A stretch of 19,103 nt of DNA from Gemmatimonadaceae bacterium (lineage in GTDB: Bacteria; Latescibacterota; UBA2968; UBA8231): contig PBSR01000152.1 of NCBI GenBank assembly GCA_002726335.1, positions 1 through 19,103 of the forward strand, written 5' to 3'. The notes under the pieces are model-generated. The model made no database searches. It saw nothing but the letters and a program-made list of their open reading frames with translations, and was not told where the DNA came from. The position numbers were made by a program, and so were the translations under genes. Within the stretch, counting starts at the first letter, position 1; every line of letters begins with the position of its first letter. This document shows positions 1 through 7,753 of the stretch, one piece after another.

Positions 1-1
1 G

Positions 2-1180
2 TCGACGGCGGCGCTGTGGGCGGATGTCGACAACGACGGCTGGCCGGATCTGTTCGTGACCAACTACGTACACTGGTCACCGGAGAACGACCTCTACGCC
101 AGCTTCGACGGCAAGGAGAAGTCCTACGCCACGCCCCAACAGTACTCCGGATCGACGCCGCGCCTCTACCAAAACCGTGGGGACGGTTCCTTTGTGGAGA
201 TCACCGAGGCGGCGGGGCTGTTGTTGCCCGATGCCAAGTCGATGGGAGTTGCGTCGGCCGACTTCGATGGTGATGGCTGGGTGGATCTGGTGGTGACCAA
301 CGACACGCAGCCCAACTTTCTGCTGCACAATGATGGCGCGGCGAGGTTCACCGAGTCGGGCATGGCCGCCGGGATCGGCTACGACGAATCCGGCCGCGCC
401 CGTGCCGGCATGGGCGTGGATGTGGCAACCCTGTCAACCGACGGTACACAGGCCATTGGCATCGGCAACTTCAGCCGCGAAGCGATGTCCCTCTATCAGC
501 AGACCGCGCCCGGGGCGGCGCTGTTTCTCGACGGCGCCGGACGCAGCCATCTCGTGCAACCGACGCTGCGGGCCCTCACCTTCGGCTTGAAGTTTCTCGA
601 CTACGATCTCGACGGTCGTCGCGATCTGCTGCTGGCCAACGGCCACATCGAGCCGGGGATCAACGCGGTACAGAAAGAGATCAGCTATGCGCAGTCGCCA
701 CAACTGTTCTGGAACGACGGCAAGGGCGGTTTGATCGATGCCGGCGCGCACGCCGGTCAGCCCTTTGCCGAGCCCCTCGTGGCCAGGGGTCTGGCAGTAG
801 GCGATCTGGAGGGAGATGGTGACGTCGACGCCCTGCTGTCGACGAATGGCGGCGCCGCGCGCGTGCTGCGCAATGACGCCGCGGGTGCTGGCGGGGGGGC
901 GGCTCTCGTGCTGCGGCTGCATGGCGAAGCACCCGCCCTCGATGCCCTCGGCGCCGTGGTCACCGTTACCACCGGCGGCAGGCGGCAGTCGCTGGCGGTG
1001 CGCACGGGGTCCTCGTATCTCAGCCAGCACTCGCAGTCCCTCGTCTTTGGCCTCGGCGCCGCCACCGGCGTGGAAGGCGTCACCGTGCGCTGGCCGGATG
1101 GTTCGACGCAGGATCTGGGGCCGCTGGCGGCCGGCCGCTACGACATCACCCGCGACGGGGCGGCTCGGGCGGCACGCTGA
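2..1180 (+). CDS. FG-GAP/VCBS repeat protein with C-terminal ASPIC/UnbV domain (5' end outside window)
   Basis: The reading frame is open from base 2, so the gene begins upstream of the window; 392 residues are visible. Four Asp-rich calcium-loop motifs of the FG-GAP/VCBS type are seen: DVDNDGWPD (visible residues 8-16), DFDGDGWVD (about 87-95), DYDLDGRRD (about 200-208) and DLEGDGDVD (about 268-276). They are expected to be blades of a beta-propeller. The last part (about 316-383) matches the ASPIC/UnbV domain: an ALGAVVTV start and a VTVRWPDGS segment near the end. Proteins of this CRTAC1-like architecture are usually exported or surface-exposed and bind calcium; the ligand or partner is not known in most cases. 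The N-terminus, including any signal peptide, cannot be seen. The last 43 bases overlap, tail to tail, the end of the minus-strand glycosyltransferase gene. Family assignment is secure; function is not. Confidence 0.9.
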   Translation, partial: STAALWADVDNDGWPDLFVTNYVHWSPENDLYASFDGKEKSYATPQQYSGSTPRLYQNRGDGSFVEITEAAGLLLPDAKSMGVASADFDGDGWVDLVVTNDTQPNFLLHNDGAARFTESGMAAGIGYDESGRARAGMGVDVATLSTDGTQAIGIGNFSREAMSLYQQTAPGAALFLDGAGRSHLVQPTLRALTFGLKFLDYDLDGRRDLLLANGHIEPGINAVQKEISYAQSPQLFWNDGKGGLIDAGAHAGQPFAEPLVARGLAVGDLEGDGDVDALLSTNGGAARVLRNDAAGAGGGAALVLRLHGEAPALDALGAVVTVTTGGRRQSLAVRTGSSYLSQHSQSLVFGLGAATGVEGVTVRWPDGSTQDLGPLAAGRYDITRDGAARAAR

Positions 1181-2421
1181 ACGGCGCCACCGGCGTGCCG
1201 CGTCGGCTTCCCGGACCGCTGGCGCAACCAGAGCCGCCACGCCTCTTCCGTCGAGAGCATTTCCTGCAGATCGCGCTCACTGTGCCGGCTGCTCCGCGAC
1301 AGCACGGACGGCGCCGTGGCGAAACCCTCCCAGTTCAGACCTGCACTCAAAGCCGGTGCCGCCTCGGCGATGGCCTCGCGCATGAGGGAGATGCCGACGC
1401 GGTACCAGGCTTCGTCCGGAGCGCGCAAGCGCAACAGCAGCGGCGCGTAGCGGATCCACCCCAAAAGGGCACGGCCGAAGCGCGCTACCGTCGCTCTCGT
1501 CAGCGGCGTGGGGGTCAACTGCACCGGACGAGAACCGGAGCTGGTCATGTCCGTGAAGCGGCCGAAGGGATCGTGGAACACGTACGCCGGCACGCGCTGG
1601 GCGCTCAGATGGTCGATGCGCGCCCCGAAAAGGGCGTCTTCACCCCGAGCCGCAGGGGGTGAGTAGAACGGGGGCAGCAACCCCGAGCGTGCCACGTCCA
1701 GATCGAGGGCGAGGTTGCCTCCCGACAGTCGCCGCACGCTGCGCACGGCATCGATGGGTTTGGGTAAGGTGTCGTCCGGTCCCGGGGCCAGCCGCATGCG
1801 GCCGGCGAGGAAGGAAGAGGCGGTGAGAAACTCGCTGCCGGCGGCCAGGGCGGCGCCCAGGCGGCGCAGCAGGGCGGGTGATATGTGACGCGTGATCCCC
1901 CGGGGGATCGGTGAGGGTTCTCCGAGGGTGGTGCCGTTGGTTACGGCAGCACCTGTGGACAGCCCGACCAGGTGCGGTCCCAGCGGATCGACGGGTCGCC
2001 AGTGCAACTGCTCATCCGCGCCCCGCCAGGGGGCGGCGAAATACTCGTCGTCATCGAGAAACAGCACGACGTCCGAGCCGGCGCGCAGGGCATCGAGGAC
2101 GGCGAGGTTGCGTTGGGCCCCGTACCCTGACCGCCGGATGAGTGGTTCCACGTCTGCTGTCGCCCCCGCTTCGCAGGCCAGAGTCACGCCCGCGGCCGGT
2201 TCGATGCAACGTACCTCCTCGAAGGCACCGGCACCGGCCAGTTGCAGCTCACGGTGCGGCGGCGGCGCGCTCTCGAAGCTGCGATCCCAGACGACGAGCA
2301 GGCGCAGCGACAGCCGTTCGGTGTACTGCAGGGCGCGCAGGCGGCCGACGAGCATATCGACGACGGGAACCACGCGGCGACGCCCGGAGCAGAAGGCGAT
2401 GGTAACGCGGGCAGCATTCAT
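1138..2421 (-). CDS. GT2-like glycosyltransferase (GT-A type)
   Basis: 427 residues, cytosolic. The N-terminal part looks like a GT-A sugar-nucleotide domain. It has a hydrophobic beta-strand start, then GYGAQRNLAVLDAL (about 99-112, the usual 'G..aRN.al' element before the metal site), then FLDDDEYF (about 121-128), which supplies the DxD-type metal-binding acids. It would transfer a sugar from a nucleotide donor to a lipid, protein or glycan acceptor; neither sugar nor acceptor can be read from sequence. The start codon overlaps the stop of the upstream gene as ATGA (2418-2421), so the two are probably translationally coupled. Neighbours are two other glycosyltransferases and a BtrH-like protein, suggesting a shared glycan or glycolipid pathway. 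The final 14 codons run into the end of the convergent FG-GAP gene. Similarity to GT2 is inferred from the motifs only. Confidence 0.7.
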   Translation of the reverse strand: MNAARVTIAFCSGRRRVVPVVDMLVGRLRALQYTERLSLRLLVVWDRSFESAPPPHRELQLAGAGAFEEVRCIEPAAGVTLACEAGATADVEPLIRRSGYGAQRNLAVLDALRAGSDVVLFLDDDEYFAAPWRGADEQLHWRPVDPLGPHLVGLSTGAAVTNGTTLGEPSPIPRGITRHISPALLRRLGAALAAGSEFLTASSFLAGRMRLAPGPDDTLPKPIDAVRSVRRLSGGNLALDLDVARSGLLPPFYSPPAARGEDALFGARIDHLSAQRVPAYVFHDPFGRFTDMTSSGSRPVQLTPTPLTRATVARFGRALLGWIRYAPLLLRLRAPDEAWYRVGISLMREAIAEAAPALSAGLNWEGFATAPSVLSRSSRHSERDLQEMLSTEEAWRLWLRQRSGKPTRHAGGAVQRAARAAPSRVMS

Positions 2422-3443
2422 AACAGAGCGTTCACCACCGCACCCGCCGTGTCGAGCTCTCGGGCAGCTGAGGAACGCAACAACGCCGCGATACGTTCGA
2501 CTCCATCAGCCTTGCCATGGTGCCAGCGGAGGGTGATCAGACGTACCTGCCAGGCGCAGGCGGCGATCTCGCGGGCAGCGGCGCCGGCGCCCATGGCCGG
2601 GTCGAGATAACCCTCGGACTCCAGATAGTCGAAGCGCAGGGTCATGAGACGCTTGTGCTCCCACCAGACACGCAGGGGGATGGTGAGCCGGTCTGCAGAG
2701 GCGCCGTCGACAGCAGCCAGGATTTCCGCCGTGAGCCAGCTGCAGGTGTTGGTCCCCCAGAGGGCGTCGATCACCGGTGCGATGGTCCGGTGGCGGGACG
2801 AACTGTCGGCGGATTCGAGATAGTCCCACAACTGATCACAGAGCGCCTCGAGATCGAAGGTGGCCGAGGCGTCCCGAATGTACCGGTAGATCAACAGGCG
2901 GGGGCGTTCATCGTCGGCCGAGTTCTCTTCGGCCAGACGACAGCCGGCGACAGCGGCGGCGGCGACGGTCTCCGAGTCGATCCGGAGGGTGTGCAGGAGC
3001 CCTCCATGGGTGTAGGCGAGGGCTTCGAAGACGCCGGCCCGGCGATCGATGCCGCACAGCAGGATTTCGTGCAGCCATTGCCCGCGCGTGTCCCACGGCA
3101 GGCAGCCATAGTCGATATCGATCTGCGGGTAGAGCCCTCGATCAAGGCAGTGCTCGAGGAACGGAATCACCCGGGCGCCGAGCAGGCGCTGGTCGATCTG
3201 CTGCACGTCGAGCCAGGGACAGTGGGACAGGGCTGCCTGTCGCAGATGATCGCCTGGCGACCAGGGGTGGGCGTAGAACTTGAGATCGTCTCCAGGTCGG
3301 TGGTAGAGCTGCACGAAGGTGGTCAGGACCCAGGGCAGACTGGCATCGCCGTGCCCGGCGAGTACGGCCAACGGATAGGCGTGGAACAGATAACTCTGCA
3401 CCAGCGGCGTCCGCAACGGCAAGGACAGGGTGGCGGCGACCAT
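2418..3443 (-). CDS. BtrH/papain-like family protein in glycosyltransferase operon
   Basis: 341 residues with no signal peptide or membrane segment. I do not recognise a firmly named family. The first 160 residues resemble proteins seen beside nonribosomal-peptide, butirosin-type and polysaccharide loci: an N-terminal SYLFHAYPL block (17-25), a YPQIDIDYGCLP block (105-116) and an HEILLCGID block (125-133). Those blocks have the pattern 'Y..vDeyylP...H.iLI.GYD' found in the BtrH N-terminal, papain/C39-like fold. BtrH itself is an acyltransferase that moves an acyl chain from carrier protein to an aminoglycoside. An acyl-transfer or peptidase-like role would be an inference. There is no obvious nucleophilic cysteine near the N-terminus; the first cysteine is at residue 75 (SHCPW). 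The C-terminal half has no recognised domain. One nucleotide separates it from the GT4 gene upstream, and it overlaps the GT2 gene downstream. Confidence 0.55.
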   Translation of the reverse strand: MVAATLSLPLRTPLVQSYLFHAYPLAVLAGHGDASLPWVLTTFVQLYHRPGDDLKFYAHPWSPGDHLRQAALSHCPWLDVQQIDQRLLGARVIPFLEHCLDRGLYPQIDIDYGCLPWDTRGQWLHEILLCGIDRRAGVFEALAYTHGGLLHTLRIDSETVAAAAVAGCRLAEENSADDERPRLLIYRYIRDASATFDLEALCDQLWDYLESADSSSRHRTIAPVIDALWGTNTCSWLTAEILAAVDGASADRLTIPLRVWWEHKRLMTLRFDYLESEGYLDPAMGAGAAAREIAACAWQVRLITLRWHHGKADGVERIAALLRSSAARELDTAGAVVNALL

Positions 3444-3444
3444 G

Positions 3445-4632
3445 TCAGGCGGCGACGCGCGCCGTGCACAGCGAGGTGAACAACTCGAGGTAGCGATCGG
3501 CCTGAGCCTGCAAGGGAAAACGGCTGACCACGTGCTCGCGGCCGGCTCGCCCCATACGGTGACGCAGGTCGTCGTCGTTGAGCAATGTCAGCAGGCACTG
3601 GGCGATGTCGGTGGCGTCGCGCTCGACGTAGACGCCACCTTCTCCGTCGTCGAAGCCTTCCGCCATACCCTCGGTGCGCGTTGCCACCACCGGCGTCTCG
3701 CAGGCGAGGGACTCTGCCAGGCCAAGCCCGAAGCCCTCGGTCACGCTCGTCATGACACAGACATCAGAGCGGGTATAGAGGGCCGGCATATGCTCACTGG
3801 CGATGATCCCACGGGCAAAGCGTACCCGGTGCGCCATCTCCTTCAGCTGTACGACCCCGAGCAGATGTTCATAGTACGGATTCGTCAGACCCAGCTGGTG
3901 ACAGATGCTGCCGTTGCCGGTGATCAGCAGCGTCGCATCGGGGCGCAAGCTGCCGACCAGCTCAAAAGCGTCCAGTAGCAGGTCGAGCCCTTTCGACGGG
4001 TCGAGTCGTACCGGGCTGGTCACCAGCGGTCCCGGCAGGTCACGCAGGACGCCGTAGTCGGGATCCGTTTCGGTAGGTCGAAAGAGATCGGCATCGATGC
4101 CATTGTAGATGGGGATCATGTGCAGATCGTACAAGGTGGCAGCGCGTTCGCACATGAAGCGGGAGACCCCGACGAACAGATCGGCGCCGCAACGGAGGAC
4201 CTCACCGAAGCGAGGGTCTGCCTGTGGCGGGATGCCGGGCAGGACAGCGACGAAGGGCAGACCGAGGCGACGTGTGACGAGTTCGCCTGCCAGGGCCGGC
4301 GAGGCGCCGAAGGTGCACAACACATCGGCGTCGTGGAGCAGGCGTGCCCAGCGCGGCGCCAGCTGTCGGTAGGCGGCTGCGGGGATCTCCGGCTCGCAGA
4401 GCGGATCAACCGGGACGGCCGGCTGCAGCACCGGCGCCCGGTGCACCTGGATCGGTGCGCCGTCCGGCAGATGCAACAGCTCGTCGGTAGGCAGGTCGGA
4501 CCCTTCGGCGATGATGGAGAGCACGCGCACCGTACAGCCCTGGCGCGACAGACCGACGGCGCAATCGTAGATCTGGCGCTCGAGTCCCCCGACGAGGGGC
4601 CAGAAGCCATGTCCGATGAGGGCGACGTTCAT
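3445..4632 (-). CDS. GT4-family glycosyltransferase (GT-B fold)
   Basis: 395 residues. A retaining GT-B enzyme: the N-terminal acceptor domain starts MNVALIGHGFWPLVGGLE, with the typical 'GG.e' loop at 15-18. The C-terminal domain has RLDPSKG (209-215, with the Lys of the donor-phosphate site) and the EX7E motif TEGFGLGLAE with Glu299 and Glu307. It transfers a sugar from a nucleotide donor, probably at the inner face of the cytoplasmic membrane. The frame is open further upstream, to 4800, but the start at 4632 is chosen for two reasons: it begins the Rossmann strand correctly, and AAGGAG lies 8 nucleotides before it on the minus strand (4641-4646). The longer start would overlap the GT39 gene and adds low-complexity sequence unlike the family. 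Next to GT2-like and GT39-like genes, it likely serves the same glycan pathway. Confidence 0.88.
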   Translation of the reverse strand: MNVALIGHGFWPLVGGLERQIYDCAVGLSRQGCTVRVLSIIAEGSDLPTDELLHLPDGAPIQVHRAPVLQPAVPVDPLCEPEIPAAAYRQLAPRWARLLHDADVLCTFGASPALAGELVTRRLGLPFVAVLPGIPPQADPRFGEVLRCGADLFVGVSRFMCERAATLYDLHMIPIYNGIDADLFRPTETDPDYGVLRDLPGPLVTSPVRLDPSKGLDLLLDAFELVGSLRPDATLLITGNGSICHQLGLTNPYYEHLLGVVQLKEMAHRVRFARGIIASEHMPALYTRSDVCVMTSVTEGFGLGLAESLACETPVVATRTEGMAEGFDDGEGGVYVERDATDIAQCLLTLLNDDDLRHRMGRAGREHVVSRFPLQAQADRYLELFTSLCTARVAA

Positions 4633-4640
4633 GGTGGAGT

Positions 4641-4646
4641 CTCCTT
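4641..4646 (-). promoter_or_regulatory. Ribosome binding site deciding the GT4 start
   Basis: On the minus strand AAGGAG lies 8 nucleotides before the ATG at 4632. It is one of the clearest Shine-Dalgarno sequences in the minus-strand train. It supports the shorter 395-residue GT4 protein over the 451-residue extension. Confidence 0.75.
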
Positions 4647-4705
4647 GCGAATGCGGGCAGCAGGACGGCAAGCAGATGATCAAACTTCGTGCCACCACAT
4701 TCGCA
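4646..4705. repeat. 8-bp inverted repeat in the GT39-GT4 gap
   Basis: TGCGAATG (4646-4653) and CATTCGCA (4698-4705) are perfect inverted copies separated by 44 bases. They lie in the only sizeable gap (4633-4772) inside the minus-strand train. The repeat could be a weak operator or an RNA stem around the GT4 ribosome binding site, or chance. I see no good sigma70 promoter and no clear terminator in this gap. Confidence 0.35.
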
Positions 4706-4772
4706 GAGGAGGACAGGCACAGCTGAGGGCGGGAGTGTGTGAGCCACGGGCGGCAGCTCTGTGACCTGACGG

Positions 4773-6689
4773 CTACATCGTCACGAAGTAGAAGCCCCAA
4801 TCCGTCAGGTTCGCCGGCCCCCCCGCGGAGATGTAGATGCCGTACGCTGTACCGGCCTGTACCGGCAGCACATAGAGCTCATGAAACCACTCGACGCCAT
4901 CGACGACGGAGCGGGAGTTGGCGGATACGACCCTGGCCATCTGCAGGGCCTGAGGTTGACCCTGCGAGGTTTCGAACAGGGAGGCATACCCGCCGCCACT
5001 CTTGCTGTATCCAAGCAACAGCAAGCCGTCCTGTGGCGCCACGAAGGCCCGCTGCGTATGCAGCACGGCCGCCCCATTCTGCACGTGCAGGTGCAGCGCC
5101 GGGCTGCCGTCCGCCTGCCGCTGCTGCGACCAGTGGACCGTGTCAGGTGATGTCTGCGCGTAGAGATGCCAGCTGTCGGCGTCGGTCAACTCGCCCAGAT
5201 CGACGGCGCGCGGCTCCTGAGGGAACCGCGAAACTGCGGTCAGGCCGAAGTGACCAACCGGCTCCAAGGCGGCGGCGGGCAGGACCCAGTTGCGGTGCGC
5301 ATCGAGATGCCGGGCCGCCTCCGTCGTGAAATTGCTGGCCAGCATCAGGTCATCCAGGTCGAATCGTGCCACACCCGGACGGGTGACGACGAAGAGCCGG
5401 CGGACCGTGCCGGTGACGGCTTCGCGCACACGTTGCACCGTCAGCCCGCCGGAGTAATAGCCGACGGCGGAGTCGACGATGTACGGTATGATGACGACGT
5501 CACCCGGCCGGGACTGTTCACTCACCCAGCGACCGGCATCCCGGTAGCCGGTTTCCTGGGGCCAGGTGGGTACGTTGCTGAAGGTGGCCAGCAGCGACAC
5601 GAGAGCGATCAGGCGCACCAGGGGTAATGCCCAGGGGCGCGCGGGCAGGATCGAGTGGCATCGACGGATGAGCCCATCGGCGGCGGTGACCGCCGCGATC
5701 AGCGCAAAGGGCAGCAGGTATGTGTACACCCTGGCCTCGCCACCGGTGGCGACGGCAAGACTCATGAGCAGCGGCAGGGCGAGAATGGCGAGCAAGAAAA
5801 GTCCGCGCCCGTGCTGCACGACGAGAAGCAGGCCACTGCCAGCAGCTGAGACCAGAGCGATGCAGGCGTGCCAGCGTTGGGGCCCGATACCCATCCACAC
5901 GTGGGCGACGAAAGCCGGCCAGGTGGCCACGGACAGGGGTACACCGAAGCGCTGAGCGTGGGAGTAGAGGTCGTCGAGACGGGGCACGTACACGAGAGCG
6001 GCCACAGCGGCGACGCCGGCCGTGGACAGGAACAGCCACAGTTGGCAGCGGTGCCAACGGGGGCGTGGCACGTCCAGACGGATCAGTGCAGCGCCGCCGA
6101 AGGCGCAGGCGCCGACGAAGAAGGCGGCGCTTGGCAGGGTGAGAACAGCAAGAGCACCTGCAAGAGCCGCAAGTGTCCAGGGCAACCATTCGTGGTCGGG
6201 AGGATCGGCGTCAGCCCGCAATTGTTCGATGGCAGCCAGCAGCGTCCAGGCATGAAGCAGGCAGAGCAATACCAGAAGGGTGTAGCCCCGGGCCTGTTGG
6301 CTGAAGCCGACGTGCACCGTCGATACAGCGAGGAGCAGTGCGGCGCCGGAGGCGATGGTGTCGGACTGCGTCAGTCGTCGGGCGAAGCCGAACAGGACGG
6401 GGACGGCGAGCAGCCCTGAGACCAGGGCGGGAAGCCGCAACGACCACTCCGCGTCACCGAAGACCGCAGCGGCAAAGCGCACGAACAGGGTATGGAGAAT
6501 GTGGTTGTTGGGAAGGTGGTACGAAGTGAAGATGTCGACGTAGGATTTGGAGGCGAAGATGATCCAGGTGTAGACCTCGTCATGGCCGAGGGAGCGGGTG
6601 AGTCCCGGCAGGCGCAGGAGTATGGCGAGCAGGAACAGACCTGCGAGCAGGACGATTCCAGGAGGCAGTGCGCGCCGGGACTCGGTCAT
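4773..6689 (-). CDS. GT39/ArnT-like polytopic membrane glycosyltransferase
   Basis: 638 residues. It begins with a short basic tail and a membrane helix (11-30), followed by LGHDEVYTW with the Asp37-Glu38 pair. That pair, in the first periplasmic loop, is the catalytic signature of polyprenyl-phosphate-sugar-dependent enzymes (PMT, ArnT, GT39/GT83 type). About ten more hydrophobic segments follow to roughly residue 375. The enzyme would transfer a sugar from a polyprenyl-phosphate carrier to a lipid or protein at the periplasmic face. A hydrophilic region of about 260 residues follows the last membrane segment. Its final 140 residues are rich in beta-prone alternating sequence and may be a carbohydrate-binding-like sandwich (inference). 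The ATG overlaps the stop codon of the radical SAM gene as ATGA (6686-6689), so translation is probably coupled to it. Donor sugar and acceptor are unknown. Confidence 0.82.
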   Translation of the reverse strand: MTESRRALPPGIVLLAGLFLLAILLRLPGLTRSLGHDEVYTWIIFASKSYVDIFTSYHLPNNHILHTLFVRFAAAVFGDAEWSLRLPALVSGLLAVPVLFGFARRLTQSDTIASGAALLLAVSTVHVGFSQQARGYTLLVLLCLLHAWTLLAAIEQLRADADPPDHEWLPWTLAALAGALAVLTLPSAAFFVGACAFGGAALIRLDVPRPRWHRCQLWLFLSTAGVAAVAALVYVPRLDDLYSHAQRFGVPLSVATWPAFVAHVWMGIGPQRWHACIALVSAAGSGLLLVVQHGRGLFLLAILALPLLMSLAVATGGEARVYTYLLPFALIAAVTAADGLIRRCHSILPARPWALPLVRLIALVSLLATFSNVPTWPQETGYRDAGRWVSEQSRPGDVVIIPYIVDSAVGYYSGGLTVQRVREAVTGTVRRLFVVTRPGVARFDLDDLMLASNFTTEAARHLDAHRNWVLPAAALEPVGHFGLTAVSRFPQEPRAVDLGELTDADSWHLYAQTSPDTVHWSQQRQADGSPALHLHVQNGAAVLHTQRAFVAPQDGLLLLGYSKSGGGYASLFETSQGQPQALQMARVVSANSRSVVDGVEWFHELYVLPVQAGTAYGIYISAGGPANLTDWGFYFVTM

Positions 6690-7753
6690 GGGTCGAACAG
6701 GCTCAACTGGTGATGGCCGCTGCGCCGGAAGAGATCGGTGGCCAGTGCGGAGATCTGATTCTCGAGGTGCTGACGTCGCCGGGACAGATGGAAGAAACTG
6801 GCGATGACATCGGCCAGCTCACCCTCGCCCCGCAAACGACTGCCGAAGCGGGGATCGGATAACTCGCCGTCGCGCACGGCCTGCAACCGGCTGACGATCT
6901 TGCCGGCACGATCCGGCATGTTGCGCTGCACCCAGTCTATGAACAAAGGCTTCACCGCGCCCGGCAGGCGTACCATGATGTAGCCGGCCCATTGTGCCCC
7001 CTTGCCGGCCGCTGCTTCAAGGATGTTGGGCATTTCTTCGTCGTTGAGGCCTGGAATCAGGGGCGCCACCATGACACCGACCGGCACCCCTGCCTCGTGC
7101 AGGTCGGCGATGGCGGCCAGACGCTTTTCCGGGCGAGACGTGCGCGGTTCCATCACGGCTGTTAATGGTCGCTTGAGGCTGGTGACGGACAGGGTCACGT
7201 GTACGAGGTCGAGGGCGGCCAACTCCCGCAGGATGTCGAGGTCACGGGTGACCAGGGCGTTCTTGGTGATGATGGTGACGGGATTGCGGAATTCGAGAAA
7301 GACCTCCAGGCATCTGCGTGTGATTTCCAGTCGCCGCTCGACAGGCTGGTAGCAGTCGGTATTGCCCGACAGGGCGACGACCTGCGGAGTCCAGGACTTT
7401 TTGCGGAAGGTCTGGCGCAGCAGTTCGGGGGCGTTCTCCTTGACGAGGATCCGCGTCTCGAAGTCGAGACCTGCGGAGAAGCCGAGATACTCGTGGGTTG
7501 GGCGGGCAAAGCAGTAGGCGCACCCATGCTCGCAACCTCTGTAGGGATTCAGGCTGTAACGGAAGTCGATGTCGGGGCTGCTGTTCTCGGCGAGGATCGA
7601 TTTGGATGAATCGACGAGGTATTGTGTGGGCACATTCGCCTTGTAGTCCTCGTCGTCGAGCTCGAGGGGGTCAGGTTCGAGGTGCAGCTGTTCGAAGCGA
7701 TTGGGCGTGTTGAAGGCCGAGGCCCTCCCTTTCTTCGCCGGGGGCGTTGGCAT
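6686..7753 (-). CDS. PA0069-family (COG1533, SplB-related) radical SAM protein with C-terminal clamp-binding motif
   Basis: 355 residues from the ATG at 7753; a TTG two codons earlier is less likely. The radical SAM iron-sulfur motif is CEHGCAYC (Cys74, Cys78, Cys81), preceded by NPYRGC, the hallmark of the PA0069/Rv2578c family. COG1533 also contains spore photoproduct lyase, a DNA repair enzyme, but the substrate of the PA0069 branch is not established. The protein should bind a 4Fe-4S cluster and cleave S-adenosylmethionine. The C-terminus is QLSLFDP (349-355), and QLSLF is a textbook beta-sliding-clamp-binding pentapeptide, exposed at the very end. The start ATG overlaps the dnaE2 stop codon as TGATG, so it is tightly coupled to the error-prone polymerase. 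The next gene, GT39, overlaps its stop. Family is secure; a repair role is inference. Confidence 0.9.
   Translation of the reverse strand: MPTPPAKKGRASAFNTPNRFEQLHLEPDPLELDDEDYKANVPTQYLVDSSKSILAENSSPDIDFRYSLNPYRGCEHGCAYCFARPTHEYLGFSAGLDFETRILVKENAPELLRQTFRKKSWTPQVVALSGNTDCYQPVERRLEITRRCLEVFLEFRNPVTIITKNALVTRDLDILRELAALDLVHVTLSVTSLKRPLTAVMEPRTSRPEKRLAAIADLHEAGVPVGVMVAPLIPGLNDEEMPNILEAAAGKGAQWAGYIMVRLPGAVKPLFIDWVQRNMPDRAGKIVSRLQAVRDGELSDPRFGSRLRGEGELADVIASFFHLSRRRQHLENQISALATDLFRRSGHHQLSLFDP

Noticed and set aside
434..1240. Long minus-strand open frame (268 codons) opposite the FG-GAP gene
   Set aside because: It is antisense to clear FG-GAP/UnbV motifs and its product is low-complexity with no recognisable domain; an artefact of high GC.
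2517..3479. Plus-strand open frame of 320 codons
   Set aside because: Shadow of the BtrH-like gene; the opposite strand has conserved blocks and operon-like overlaps.
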